A stretch of 13,719 nt of DNA, taken from Muribaculaceae bacterium. GTDB lineage: Bacteria; Bacteroidota; Bacteroidia; Bacteroidales; Muribaculaceae. Under the pieces are notes generated by a model that worked only from the letters and a program-made list of their open reading frames with translations, was not told the origin of the DNA and made no database searches. The position numbers and the translations under genes are program-made. This document shows positions 1-7,229 of the stretch, in pieces. Position 1 is the stretch's first letter. Every line of letters starts with the position of its first letter. The DNA lies in the NCBI GenBank assembly GCA_022511505.1, contig JAFLTK010000252.1:1-13719 (forward strand), written 5' to 3'.

Positions 1-2682
1 GGTGGCAACGGGGTGGTAGTAGACGGTGCCGGCGGGAACGGTGCCGAGGTCGACTGACGCCTGACGGGCACCGGCTATGTTGCTGATTGTCAGGGTGACA
101 GCGGCATCAGAGTCGGTGGAGACAACGGCGACAGTTTCGCCGTCACGGCCGGTTGCCATCATCTCAAACGAGGTCGAGGCGTTGTGGTCGGCGATAAGTT
201 GGCTGACGCTTGCGGCCTGACCCTCGGCCAGTTCGTAGGGGCCAATGTCGCGGCCTTTGCCATAGATGGGCTGGTAGAGGGCCGGGAACTCGTCGGTGTG
301 GGGAACGGGCTTGTCGAGGCCGGCGTCGACGAGTTTGCTACCGCTCTTGAGGCGTCCGAATTTCACGGGGAGACTGCCGTCCTCGCCGCGGGGAGCGAGC
401 GCGTCGGCTTCGCTAAGGCTCTCATAGTCAGAGCGTGAGAAGCCGGTGACGACGTTGTTGTAGAATGTCTTGCCGGCGTTGGGGGTCATGCCGCCGAGGG
501 CGTTGTTGCTCTCGGTGCCGACGAGGATTTCCTGTCGACCGAAGCAGACGTTATTGTAGAACTCGGAGTTGGCTCCGCCGCCCGATTCAAACATGAAGTC
601 ATAGCCGTTGTCAAAGGCGAGGCCGCCGACGATGACGTGACCGTCCTTGTGGCTGTTGCAGTCAAAGCCCTTGGTAGAGCCCGATTTATCGTTACCGAAG
701 GCGATGCAGTTGTAGGCGTAGTGGACGCCTCGCGAGCTGCCGCCGCTGCCGTTGCCGCCGAGTTTGATTCCGTTACCGTTGCCCGAGAAGCCGGGGCCTT
801 GGTCAAAGTAGTCGTAGACCCAGGTGTGGTCTTCGGCTTTGCCTGAGTGCCATGCCCAGCACTCGATGAGAACAACCGAGTAGTCTGTTTCATAGAGATC
901 CCAGGCGTCGTCGCCGTTGCGCCATGCGCGGCAGCGGATGAAGCGGTTGCCGATGCCGTTGTGCATCTTGCAGGCAAAGCCGTCGGCGTCGCTGCCATAG
1001 TTGGAGTCGTAGTCACAGTTGTGGTGGCTGTCACAGTCGATAATGTCGTTGTAGGCACAGAACGAGCCGTCATTTTTGGAGCCGAGGCCGCTGTCGGCGA
1101 AGTTGTGGCCAAAGCCCATCTGGAGACCCGAGTCGAGGTTGTAACTGAATTCGCAACGCTCGATGCGGTTGTGGCTGCCTTCGAGTTTGAGGCCATTGTC
1201 GGCGGCGTGCATGATGTGGAGGCCATAGAGGTGCCAGTAGTTGCCGGTCAGGAGGATGCCGCGGTCGCCAACCTTGCTGCGGTCGCGTTTGCAGTCGAGC
1301 AGTTGCTGCTCGAAGTCAAAAATGGGATGCTCGCCGGGATAGGCGGTGATTGTGATGGGAGCATCGGCGGTGCCCGAATTCTTGATGCGCACGGTCAACT
1401 TGCCGCTACTGTCGCGTGTGGTGAAATTGTAACGACCGCCGCGGCAATAGATTACGTCGCCGGGAAGGGCGGCGTTGACAGCTTTCTGAAGGTTGAGCCA
1501 TGGAGCGTTGATAGAGCCGTCGGCGTTGTCGTCGCCATCGGGGGCTATGAAATACTCGTGGTTGTCATTGTCGGCGCCGATGCCCTTGACGTCGATTGTG
1601 GCCGATGTGCCGCCGCCGGTGATGGCGACCGTGGTCGCGAACTCGCCGTATGCCTCGGGGGTAAAACGGATGATGACGCTACCGGCAGCAGTGGCATCGC
1701 TATAGTCGATGGCGACGCTGTTGGAGTAGGTCGTGCCGCCGTCGGCGCTGAGGGTGACATTGTCGTCGGCCGAAGTTACGGTGATTTTGCCCGAAACGGG
1801 GTTGAGGTAACTGCCGGTAAGGGCAACGACGCTCTCCTTGTAGCCGCCAACGCGGGTCTTGCGGAAGTCGACGGTAGCGGGCGAAACGGTCAGAGTCGGC
1901 ACGGTCAACGTAGTGACGGTCAGTGTGTTGGCACCGGCGGTCAGATAGTTGACAGCCTCGCCCTCGCCGTTGTATTCAAAGACGCCGATGGTATAGGTCT
2001 TGCCCGGCTCGAGTCCGGTAGCAGTGGCGGTGTCAATGTCGCCGGCCGCCAGAATGGTCACGTCGCCGGCGCGCTTGGGGAATGTTCCGGTATAGGCTGT
2101 TCCGTCCTCGGGAGCCCAGCCCAGCGAGGAGCCCGCGGCGATGGCAACGAGGCGACCGTCACCGTTACCCTTGGCAATCGATACGGTAGCCGAGTTGCCG
2201 GTAATATCGGCCGCCTTGAGGGTTGAAACGGTTGTGGGCTCGGCCGCAAGCACTTGATAGACAAGTTCAATGTCGTCGACATAGATAGTGGCGCTCTTGC
2301 AGGTGAAGCGGATTTGCACGGGGCTGTCGGCTGTGGCGACCGTGTGGCTCGAACTGCCGTAGGCCGAGGCCGAACTGACTTTGGTAGAGCCGATGTTGGT
2401 CCAGGTCTTACCACCGTCGGCCGAGGCGTCGACAACGAGTTCCTTGTTGCTGCCCGAACCGCGGTGCTTGTAGGCCACCGAGCGCAGGCCTCCGATTGCC
2501 GGCGACGTCATAGTCGCGTTGGCGCCCATAGCCGCGCGGTTGCTGTTGTTGTCCTTTTTAACGGTAACGCCGGTCTGACTCCAATCGGTGGGGAAACCCG
2601 ACTCAAAGTCGACAAGAATGGTCTCGCCCATGGCCGTAAGGCCCGCGAATGTCGCGAGACACAGGGTGAAAAATTTCTTCAT
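1..2682 (-). CDS. Secreted polysaccharide lyase family 9 (pectate-lyase-like) protein, 3' end beyond window
   Basis: This is an uninterrupted reading frame of 894 codons from an ATG at 2682 to the left edge, so the C-terminus is missing. It starts with a Sec signal peptide (KK, then a hydrophobic stretch ending near TAMG, about residue 20). A jelly-roll-like beta-sandwich domain (about 20-145), a fibronectin-III-like region (about 146-260) and an Ig-like choice-of-anchor domain (about 261-370) follow. A right-handed beta-helix then opens with YFIAPDGDD at about 377 and closes with RDIGPYEL near 811. The helix carries the PL9 signature: DADGF (D565, D567), GDDAWD (D591, D592, D595) and GNGIKLGG (K640). 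In Dickeya Pel9A, Asp residues with this spacing bind the catalytic calcium and a Lys is the Bronsted base. The likely role is eliminative cleavage of pectin-type polysaccharide at the cell surface or periplasm. The exact substrate is not predictable, since PL9 includes other specificities. Family call sure, substrate moderate. Confidence 0.88.
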   Translation of the reverse strand, partial: MKKFFTLCLATFAGLTAMGETILVDFESGFPTDWSQTGVTVKKDNNSNRAAMGANATMTSPAIGGLRSVAYKHRGSGSNKELVVDASADGGKTWTNIGSTKVSSASAYGSSSHTVATADSPVQIRFTCKSATIYVDDIELVYQVLAAEPTTVSTLKAADITGNSATVSIAKGNGDGRLVAIAAGSSLGWAPEDGTAYTGTFPKRAGDVTILAAGDIDTATATGLEPGKTYTIGVFEYNGEGEAVNYLTAGANTLTVTTLTVPTLTVSPATVDFRKTRVGGYKESVVALTGSYLNPVSGKITVTSADDNVTLSADGGTTYSNSVAIDYSDATAAGSVIIRFTPEAYGEFATTVAITGGGTSATIDVKGIGADNDNHEYFIAPDGDDNADGSINAPWLNLQKAVNAALPGDVIYCRGGRYNFTTRDSSGKLTVRIKNSGTADAPITITAYPGEHPIFDFEQQLLDCKRDRSKVGDRGILLTGNYWHLYGLHIMHAADNGLKLEGSHNRIERCEFSYNLDSGLQMGFGHNFADSGLGSKNDGSFCAYNDIIDCDSHHNCDYDSNYGSDADGFACKMHNGIGNRFIRCRAWRNGDDAWDLYETDYSVVLIECWAWHSGKAEDHTWVYDYFDQGPGFSGNGNGIKLGGNGSGGSSRGVHYAYNCIAFGNDKSGSTKGFDCNSHKDGHVIVGGLAFDNGYDFMFESGGGANSEFYNNVCFGRQEILVGTESNNALGGMTPNAGKTFYNNVVTGFSRSDYESLSEADALAPRGEDGSLPVKFGRLKSGSKLVDAGLDKPVPHTDEFPALYQPIYGKGRDIGPYELAEGQAASVSQLIADHNASTSFEMMATGRDGETVAVVSTDSDAAVTLTISNIAGARQASVDLGTVPAGTVYYHPVAT

Positions 2683-2739
2683 GGATAATGTTATAATTCG
2701 TTGATGTGATTTGCCGTTGTGATATAATATTTCAATATG

Positions 2740-2747
2740 CAAAAGTA
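2740..2747 (-). promoter_or_regulatory. Predicted -7 element for the PL9 gene
   Basis: On the minus strand this reads TACTTTTG, a full match to the Bacteroidetes -7 consensus TAnnTTTG. It lies 58 bp before the lyase ATG, which gives a short AT-rich 5' UTR. No clear -33 TTTG is seen at the usual 19-21 bp spacing, so the promoter may need an activator, which would suit a polysaccharide-utilisation gene. That last point is inference. Confidence 0.5.
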
Positions 2748-2817
2748 ACTAAAAGAATCAAGAAATGGTAAAAAATTGCTACTATTCATTTTTATTTTGA
2801 CAAATTTTTAACTTTTG

Positions 2818-2849
2818 TTTGTAATTTTAAGTATTATTTATTATCTTTG
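2818..2849 (+). promoter_or_regulatory. Predicted sigma-ABfr-type promoter for the thioredoxin-like lipoprotein gene
   Basis: TTTG at 2818-2821, a 20-bp AT-rich spacer and TATCTTTG at 2842-2849 match the Bacteroidetes -33/-7 consensus exactly. Transcription would start near 2856, about 55 nt before the ATG at 2912. Together with the lyase promoter at 2740-2747 it makes the 229-bp gap 2683-2911 a divergent promoter region. I see nothing else there. Confidence 0.65.
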
Positions 2850-2911
2850 CAGTCGGTGAAAAGCGCAAATCAGAATTTGCGAATATTCAAGAACGATAAA
2901 AATCACAAATC

Positions 2912-4015
2912 ATGGCAAAATACACTCAATATATCGGCAGTCTTGTTGCCGCCTGTGCCATCCTTTTGGGAGGCCAATCATGTAATCGCTCCAACCAGTG
3001 GACCGTCGACGGGCGCATTGAGGGCGCCGACGGCGAGATGATGCTCATCGAGGCTTCTGACAACGGGCGATGGTATGCCCTCGACTCGGTCAAACTCGAC
3101 AAAAGCGGCTCGTTCTCCTACAGCCACGCTGCCGCCGGCTACCCCGACATCTACCGCCTGCGCCTCGGCGACAAAACGCTCTATTTCCCTATCGATTCAA
3201 TTGAAAAAGTGACCGTTATCACCAAGGCAGCCGCCTTTGACAGCGAATACACCCTCGCCGGCTCTACCGCCGCCGAGATGCTGATGGCAGTAGACCGCCG
3301 CGTCATGGACGTCGTTGCTCGCCGCGGTGTCGATGCTATCGCCACCGACTCGATGCTCAAGCGTGAACTCGGCGGAATGTTGCTCGGCGACCCCTCGGGC
3401 ATCGTTTCCTATTACATTATTAATAAGAAGATTGGCGGAATCTCAATCTTCAACCCCTCCAACAAGCAAGACCTGCGCGTCATCGGCGCCGTGGCCAACG
3501 CCTTTAACGAATTCCGCCCCAATGACCCCCGCACCGCCTACCTGCGCAATCTCTACATCTCCAACCGCCGCAGTGACAATGCCGTGCCCGACACCATCGT
3601 TGCCAACGAAATCCCCATCTTTGAAATCGAACTTATCGACGAGAACGGCACAACCCGCTCCATTGAGAAACTGGCCTCACAGGGCAAAGTCATCGTCCTC
3701 AACTTCACGACCTACGCTGCCGACGAGTCGCCCGCGTTCAACGTCCTGCTCAACAAAGTCTATGAGAAATATCACGACCGCGGCCTCGAAATTTATCAGG
3801 TAGCCCTCGACGACGACGAGTTCCAGTGGCGCCAGACGGCCAAAAATCTGCCGTGGATAACCGTGCTCAACTCTCAGGTCGACGGCTCCAAGATTTTGCG
3901 CAACTACAACGTAACACAAGTTCCCACCACCTTCATCATCAACCGTGACGGCGAGCTCGTTGAGCGTGTCACCGACATCGATACCCTCCCCGCGGCCGTA
4001 GCCAAATACCTCTAA
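2912..4015 (+). CDS. DUF4369/TlpA-like thioredoxin-fold lipoprotein lacking the CXXC motif
   Basis: This 367-residue protein has a lipoprotein signal peptide (hydrophobic core VAACAILLGG, acylated Cys24 in GQSC), so it is probably anchored in the envelope facing the periplasm. Residues about 28-110 resemble DUF4369 (WTVDGRIEGADGEMMLIE). Residues about 235-367 are an AhpC/TlpA-like thioredoxin fold, with IPIFEIELIDENG leading to VIVLNF and the cis-proline loop VPTTFIINRDG (Pro338). At the redox site, where TlpA relatives have WCxPC, this protein has TTYAADESP (266-274). The mature protein contains no Cys apart from Cys24, so it cannot be a thiol-disulfide oxidoreductase. It may be a structural or binding member of the family. 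It has its own promoter and converges on yidD. Fold call strong, role unknown. The ATG at 2912 is chosen because it begins the signal peptide. Confidence 0.82.
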   Translation: MAKYTQYIGSLVAACAILLGGQSCNRSNQWTVDGRIEGADGEMMLIEASDNGRWYALDSVKLDKSGSFSYSHAAAGYPDIYRLRLGDKTLYFPIDSIEKVTVITKAAAFDSEYTLAGSTAAEMLMAVDRRVMDVVARRGVDAIATDSMLKRELGGMLLGDPSGIVSYYIINKKIGGISIFNPSNKQDLRVIGAVANAFNEFRPNDPRTAYLRNLYISNRRSDNAVPDTIVANEIPIFEIELIDENGTTRSIEKLASQGKVIVLNFTTYAADESPAFNVLLNKVYEKYHDRGLEIYQVALDDDEFQWRQTAKNLPWITVLNSQVDGSKILRNYNVTQVPTTFIINRDGELVERVTDIDTLPAAVAKYL

Positions 4016-4039
4016 CAGATACTAATTAGTAGACTGTTA
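4013..4039. terminator. Convergent inverted repeat between the lipoprotein gene and yidD
   Basis: TAACAG (4013-4018) pairs with CTGTTA (4034-4039) around the perfect 12-bp palindrome TACTAATTAGTA (4020-4031). The outer arms contain the two stop codons: TAA 4013-4015 of the rightward gene and the complement of the yidD TAA at 4037-4039. A T-run follows on the plus strand (4043-4048). It probably acts as a bidirectional terminator, although the stem is AT-rich and weak. Confidence 0.45.
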
Positions 4040-4300
4040 ATTGCTTTTTGGAGGGACGGGGTCGTAGCCGCTGCCGCCCCAGGGATGGCAACGGAGTATG
4101 CGCCGTGCGGCGAGCCATGTGCCTTTGAAGATGCCGTGGCGGGTGACGGCTTCGATGGCATAGCGGCTACACGTCGGGGTGTAGCGGCACGAAGGGGGAA
4201 GCATGGGCGAGATGCACGCGCGGTAGAAGTAGACCGGGAGCAGGTAGATGGTGCGCAAGGCCTTGACGACGGCGTCCTTGGATGGTTTACCGACTTTCAT
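4037..4300 (-). CDS. yidD: YidD, membrane protein insertion efficiency factor
   Basis: This 87-residue protein matches the YidD family (DUF37/haemolytic domain) along its length. It has an amphipathic N-terminus (YLLPVYFYRACISP), the core PPSCRYTPTCSRYAIEA (about 35-51, Cys38 and Cys44), and the C-terminal CHPWGGSGYDPVP (71-83). YidD is a small inner-membrane-associated protein that helps the YidC insertase place membrane proteins. The ATG at 4300 lies inside the end of rnpA (14-bp overlap), the arrangement seen in many bacteria, so the two are likely translationally coupled. It is the last gene of the leftward cluster. Confidence 0.96.
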   Translation of the reverse strand: MKVGKPSKDAVVKALRTIYLLPVYFYRACISPMLPPSCRYTPTCSRYAIEAVTRHGIFKGTWLAARRILRCHPWGGSGYDPVPPKSN

Positions 4301-4682
4301 GGCTCGATTGCTTGCTGATTTTGCCGAGTAGGCGGGTCATCGAGGCCTCGATGTCGGCATAGTGACGCAGGCGATTGTCGACAAAGACAAAGGCGATTTC
4401 GAGAGGGGCGTCCTGGGGGAGAATGTGGTGGTTAAGGCGATAGGCCTCACGGACTCGCCGACGCATCTTGACGCGGTCTACGGCATGGCGCAACCGCTTT
4501 TTAGGTATCATGATGAGGAAACGCGGGCAGATGGTGCCATCGGGACGCGACCCCGAGCGTGTCCAGACGGCGCGCAACGGGAACGCCATGGCGCGTTTGC
4601 TTTCACCATCGGCCGTGAAAAGTCGCTCAATGACGGTAGCGCTCCTGAGTTTCTGGACTTTATACAGTCGGTTTCCTTTCAT
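4287..4682 (-). CDS. rnpA: Ribonuclease P protein component
   Basis: This 131-residue protein is the small basic subunit that binds RNase P RNA and helps process the 5' ends of pre-tRNAs. Visible features are the N-terminal LRSATVIERLFTADG region, the central beta-strand FLIMIPKKRLRHAVDR, and the basic helix with REAYRLN (79-84). The segment that is usually AV.RNR.KR reads AVDRVKMRR (67-75), so the normally conserved Asn of the RNR motif is Val. Length is normal (about 110-140). The start is the ATG at 4682. It lies 56 bp after hemD and overlaps yidD by 14 bp. No rpmH or dnaA is adjacent, unlike the gammaproteobacterial order. Confidence 0.94.
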   Translation of the reverse strand: MKGNRLYKVQKLRSATVIERLFTADGESKRAMAFPLRAVWTRSGSRPDGTICPRFLIMIPKKRLRHAVDRVKMRRRVREAYRLNHHILPQDAPLEIAFVFVDNRLRHYADIEASMTRLLGKISKQSSHESR

Positions 4683-4738
4683 GCGGGCCGGTGGGTAAAA
4701 GTTAACAGGGAGAGGAAGGAGGTAAAACTGAAGGGGAA

Positions 4739-5485
4739 TCAGTCGGCGTTGCGCTCGCGCAGGAAGTTCTCGAGGGCGGCGGGCATCGACGGGGCGGCGG
4801 GGCTGGGCGCGTCATAGTCGAGGCGCAGACCGGCGTCGGTCACGGCGGTGGCGGTGTTGGCGCCAAATGTGCCGATGCAGATGTCGCCCTGCTTGAAGTC
4901 GGGGAAGTTTTTCAGCAACGAGTCGATACCGCTGGGGCTGAAGAAGAGTAGCAGGTCATAGTCAAAGGGCTCGTCGTCGGCAAACAGATTGGGGACCGTT
5001 CGATACATGACGGCCTTTGTGTAGTTGATATTGTGGCGGTCGAGCTCGGCGGTGTCGTCCTTGTGAACGTCACTGACGATGTAGAGATATTTCTCCTTGT
5101 TGTGGCGCGCCAGTTGGGGCATGAGCCCGGCGAGGGTGCCGTTGGGGCCGTGGAAAATCTTGCGCTTGCGGTAGATGATATACTTCTGCAGATAGAGGGC
5201 GATTGCCTCGGTTGTGCAGAAATATTTCATCGTGTCGGGAATCGACACGCGCATCTCTTCACAGAGGCGGAAGAAATGGTCAACGGCTCCACGTGCCGTG
5301 AAGATGATGGCAGTGTAGTCGAGGATATTGATTTTTGACTGTCGAAATTCCTTGGCCGTCAATCCTTCGACTTTGATGAAAGGACGGAACACAATCTCGA
5401 CGTCATATTTTTTTGCTATATCAAAGTAAGGCGATTTGTCACCCGACGGTTTCGGCTGGCTGACGAGAACTTTCTTTATTTTCAC
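4739..5485 (-). CDS. hemD: Uroporphyrinogen-III synthase (HemD family), GTG start
   Basis: This 248-residue protein of the HemD fold cyclises and rearranges hydroxymethylbilane to uroporphyrinogen III, the branch point for haem, sirohaem and cobalamin. Seen here are the N-terminal KKVLVSQPKPSGDKSPYF, IIFTARGAVDHFF (about 60-72), KYLYIVSDVHKDD (second half-domain start), the YRTVP element and the FFSPSGIDSLLKNF loop (about 180-193), which is typical of the family. The only start in the frame before an upstream stop is GTG at 5485. No other tetrapyrrole gene is in the window, so which branch it serves cannot be said. It lies 28 bp after the DUF4271 gene and 56 bp before rnpA, probably in the same transcript. 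Confidence 0.88.
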   Translation of the reverse strand: MKIKKVLVSQPKPSGDKSPYFDIAKKYDVEIVFRPFIKVEGLTAKEFRQSKINILDYTAIIFTARGAVDHFFRLCEEMRVSIPDTMKYFCTTEAIALYLQKYIIYRKRKIFHGPNGTLAGLMPQLARHNKEKYLYIVSDVHKDDTAELDRHNINYTKAVMYRTVPNLFADDEPFDYDLLLFFSPSGIDSLLKNFPDFKQGDICIGTFGANTATAVTDAGLRLDYDAPSPAAPSMPAALENFLRERNAD

Positions 5486-5513
5486 GACAAGTTTCTAATA
5501 AAATCTTGGAATA

Positions 5514-6371
5514 CTAACCTCTCACAAACGCGTTTTGGTATGCTAAATAGAGGGGCATAATTTCAATCGCGCAAAGATACAAAATAAAATAAAGCAAAGA
5601 GCCGATTTTGTTATAAAAAAGTCTAAAACCTTTGCAAATGAATATAATTCGGGCCGTCAGATAGAGAAAAAGGCCTATCGTGGCGAGCAGAGGGGCGGCT
5701 CCGGGGTTGAACAGGACGATGAGCGCCGGGACGGCAATTGCGATGCCAAGCAGCGACTGGGAGGCGTTGAAACCCTTGACCCACTGGCGGGTTTGGTCGG
5801 GCGTGGCAAAGAGGAAACCGATGTAGTTGTAGGCCACAACCTGGGCGATATAATACCCTATCGCCCACGCGATGGCGATGGTCATCGTGGCAAACATTGC
5901 GCCCGGAGGTATCATCCCCTTGAAGTTTAGCATCGAGAATACCAGAATCCCCTCGCTGACAGTCGCAATCAGCAGTAGCGACAGCAACACGCGCGATTCA
6001 GAGATGGTGTGGGTGTCATAGAAACTGTCGCGACGGCGCTCCTTGAACAGGTCGGGGGTATAGGTCTTGATAAATGTCCCGAAACTGCCGAAATTGACCG
6101 CCATCAGCAAAAAGACGACCACCAGAAGCGACATGACGCTCGAGTCATAGCCGGGCAGAACGGCGCGCGGCTCAGGTCGCAGGCCGTGCATAAAATCGGC
6201 CACGCCGGTCGACGTCGCCCGCTCGCGCCCCATTGCCGTCGGGACATCGGCAACGGTCGACACGCTCTCGATCCATGGCTGGGGCGACTGCGCCTCGCGC
6301 CACGGACGGGGGGCGGCGATTCCCTCGGTCGGCGTCGCCACGCTATCGACTATGTTAACTGTCTCAGGCAA
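5514..6371 (-). CDS. DUF4271 multi-pass membrane protein, probable TTG start
   Basis: This 285-residue protein of unknown function has a Pro-rich soluble N-terminus (about 1-75) and roughly six hydrophobic segments (about 77-98, 128-149, 158-188, 206-222, 226-248, 257-278). The loop FATPDQTRQWVKGFNASQSLLG (about 188-209) lies between segments. It matches the Bacteroidetes-restricted DUF4271 family, usually found next to hemD as here. The open frame reaches back only to a stop three codons before TTG 6371. The first ATG is at residue 47, close to the first membrane segment, so TTG or the GTG at residue 11 is the likely start. Neighbour conservation hints at a link to the envelope or tetrapyrrole genes, but no function is known. 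Confidence 0.85.
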   Translation of the reverse strand: MPETVNIVDSVATPTEGIAAPRPWREAQSPQPWIESVSTVADVPTAMGRERATSTGVADFMHGLRPEPRAVLPGYDSSVMSLLVVVFLLMAVNFGSFGTFIKTYTPDLFKERRRDSFYDTHTISESRVLLSLLLIATVSEGILVFSMLNFKGMIPPGAMFATMTIAIAWAIGYYIAQVVAYNYIGFLFATPDQTRQWVKGFNASQSLLGIAIAVPALIVLFNPGAAPLLATIGLFLYLTARIIFICKGFRLFYNKIGSLLYFILYLCAIEIMPLYLAYQNAFVRG

Positions 6372-6401
6372 AGGTGGTTATTAATTAGTAGGTAGTAGAT
6401 A

Positions 6402-6995
6402 TTAGTTGGATGAGGGGATTTTTTGGGAGAAGGGGGTAGCATGTGTGTCAGCGGCGACGGCAAGGTCGACGGCCTCGGCGGGTGTCGAGGCGACTTGCCA
6501 CAAGGCGCTGTGGTCGCCGCGCATGAAGCCGCGCTCAATCGTGCGCTCAAGCATCTCGATAAGCGGGTTATAGTAGCCGGCCGTGTTGAGGATGACGATA
6601 TTGCCGTGGTATAGGCCGAGTTGGCGCCATGTGATGGCCTCAAGCAACTCCTCGAGCGTGCCTACGCCGCCGGGGAGCGCGATAACGCCGCGAGCCATCC
6701 GGAGCATCGTCTCCTTGCGTCGGTGCATGTCCTCGGTGACAATCATCTCGGTCAACTCGGGGTGGTTCCAGCCCTTCTCGACCATAAAGCGAGGAATGAC
6801 GCCCGTGGCATGCCCGCCGGCGGCGAGCGCACCGTCAATCGCCGCGCCCATGAGCCCGACTCGGCCGGCGCCACACACCAGCCCGACGCCATGCGCCGCC
6901 AGCAGCGACCCAACCTCGCGGGCCGCCTGCTTGTAAACGTCGTCAACCGCCGGCGACGACGCACCGTAAACCGTCACATATTCCATCTTCTTCAT
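6402..6995 (-). CDS. LOG-family (TIGR00730) nucleoside 5'-monophosphate phosphoribohydrolase
   Basis: This 197-residue Rossmann-fold protein has the LOG signature PGGVGTLEE (108-116), with the catalytic Glu at 116. It also has the nucleotide-binding CGAGRVGLMG (41-50), TGVIPRFM (64-71) and DMHRRKETM (89-97). Family members cleave N6-modified or plain AMP-type nucleotides to a free base and ribose 5-phosphate. In bacteria this is usually annotated as a cytokinin-activating (LOG) or nucleotide-salvage enzyme. The ATG at 6995 is preferred to an upstream TTG at 7037 because family proteins begin just before the first beta strand (VTVYGASS). It is the first gene of the leftward cluster, 30 bp before the DUF4271 gene. 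Confidence 0.92.
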   Translation of the reverse strand: MKKMEYVTVYGASSPAVDDVYKQAAREVGSLLAAHGVGLVCGAGRVGLMGAAIDGALAAGGHATGVIPRFMVEKGWNHPELTEMIVTEDMHRRKETMLRMARGVIALPGGVGTLEELLEAITWRQLGLYHGNIVILNTAGYYNPLIEMLERTIERGFMRGDHSALWQVASTPAEAVDLAVAADTHATPFSQKIPSSN

Positions 6996-7015
6996 ATTGA
7001 GGCTTTCGCAGAAAG

Positions 7016-7135
7016 AAAACTTCCGACTGCAACACAAAGTCTCGCACGTCAGGAGTTTAGCGCAAGTCGGCCAATGTCGGCGATAGTCAACTTAAGGCCG
7101 GTGCGCGGTGCCGAAGGCAAAACTTCCGACTGCAA
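7016..7135 (-). repeat. 17-bp direct repeat bounding the LOG-gene leader
   Basis: AAAACTTCCGACTGCAA occurs at 7016-7032 and again at 7119-7135, 103 bp apart. The right copy overlaps the -7 promoter element, and the left copy lies just before the LOG start codon. The 86 bp between them is GC-rich, with a small hairpin at 7109-7119 (TGCC/GGCA). The whole 234-bp gap 6996-7229 has no convincing gene. The repeat may reflect a local duplication of the transcription start region. Confidence 0.7.
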
Positions 7136-7140
7136 AGGTA
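7133..7140 (-). promoter_or_regulatory. Predicted -7 element for the LOG-DUF4271-hemD-rnpA-yidD cluster
   Basis: The minus strand reads TACCTTTG followed by CAGTCGG, a full match to TAnnTTTG. The same TTTGCAGTCGG string follows the -7 of the lipoprotein promoter at 2846-2856. Only a weak ATTG-like -33 is present (complement of 7162-7166). Transcription would begin near 7127, leaving a leader of about 130 nt before the ATG at 6995. Confidence 0.5.
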
Positions 7141-7229
7141 GCAAATTTCCCCGAAACAACGGCAATCACCGCCACGGCATTCAGGGCAACCGCATCAAAA
7201 GTGCGGGAAGACAACGTTTCGGGAAGAAT

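Noticed and set aside
486..1226. Ser/Thr/Ala-rich open frame on the minus strand within the lyase region
   Set aside because: It is the shifted frame of the lyase gene. The repetitive STA composition reflects codon bias, and the true frame holds the PL9 motifs.
847..2226. Open frame of 459 codons on the plus strand opposite the lyase gene
   Set aside because: It is antisense to a long reading frame with clear domains and motifs. Its Val/Ala/Gly-rich translation is what high-GC codon bias produces on the opposite strand, and it has no recognisable domain.
6995..7037. N-terminal extension of the LOG protein by 14 residues from a TTG
   Set aside because: Family proteins start just before the first beta strand, which the ATG at 6995 fits. 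The extension overlaps the left copy of the direct repeat and has no family match.
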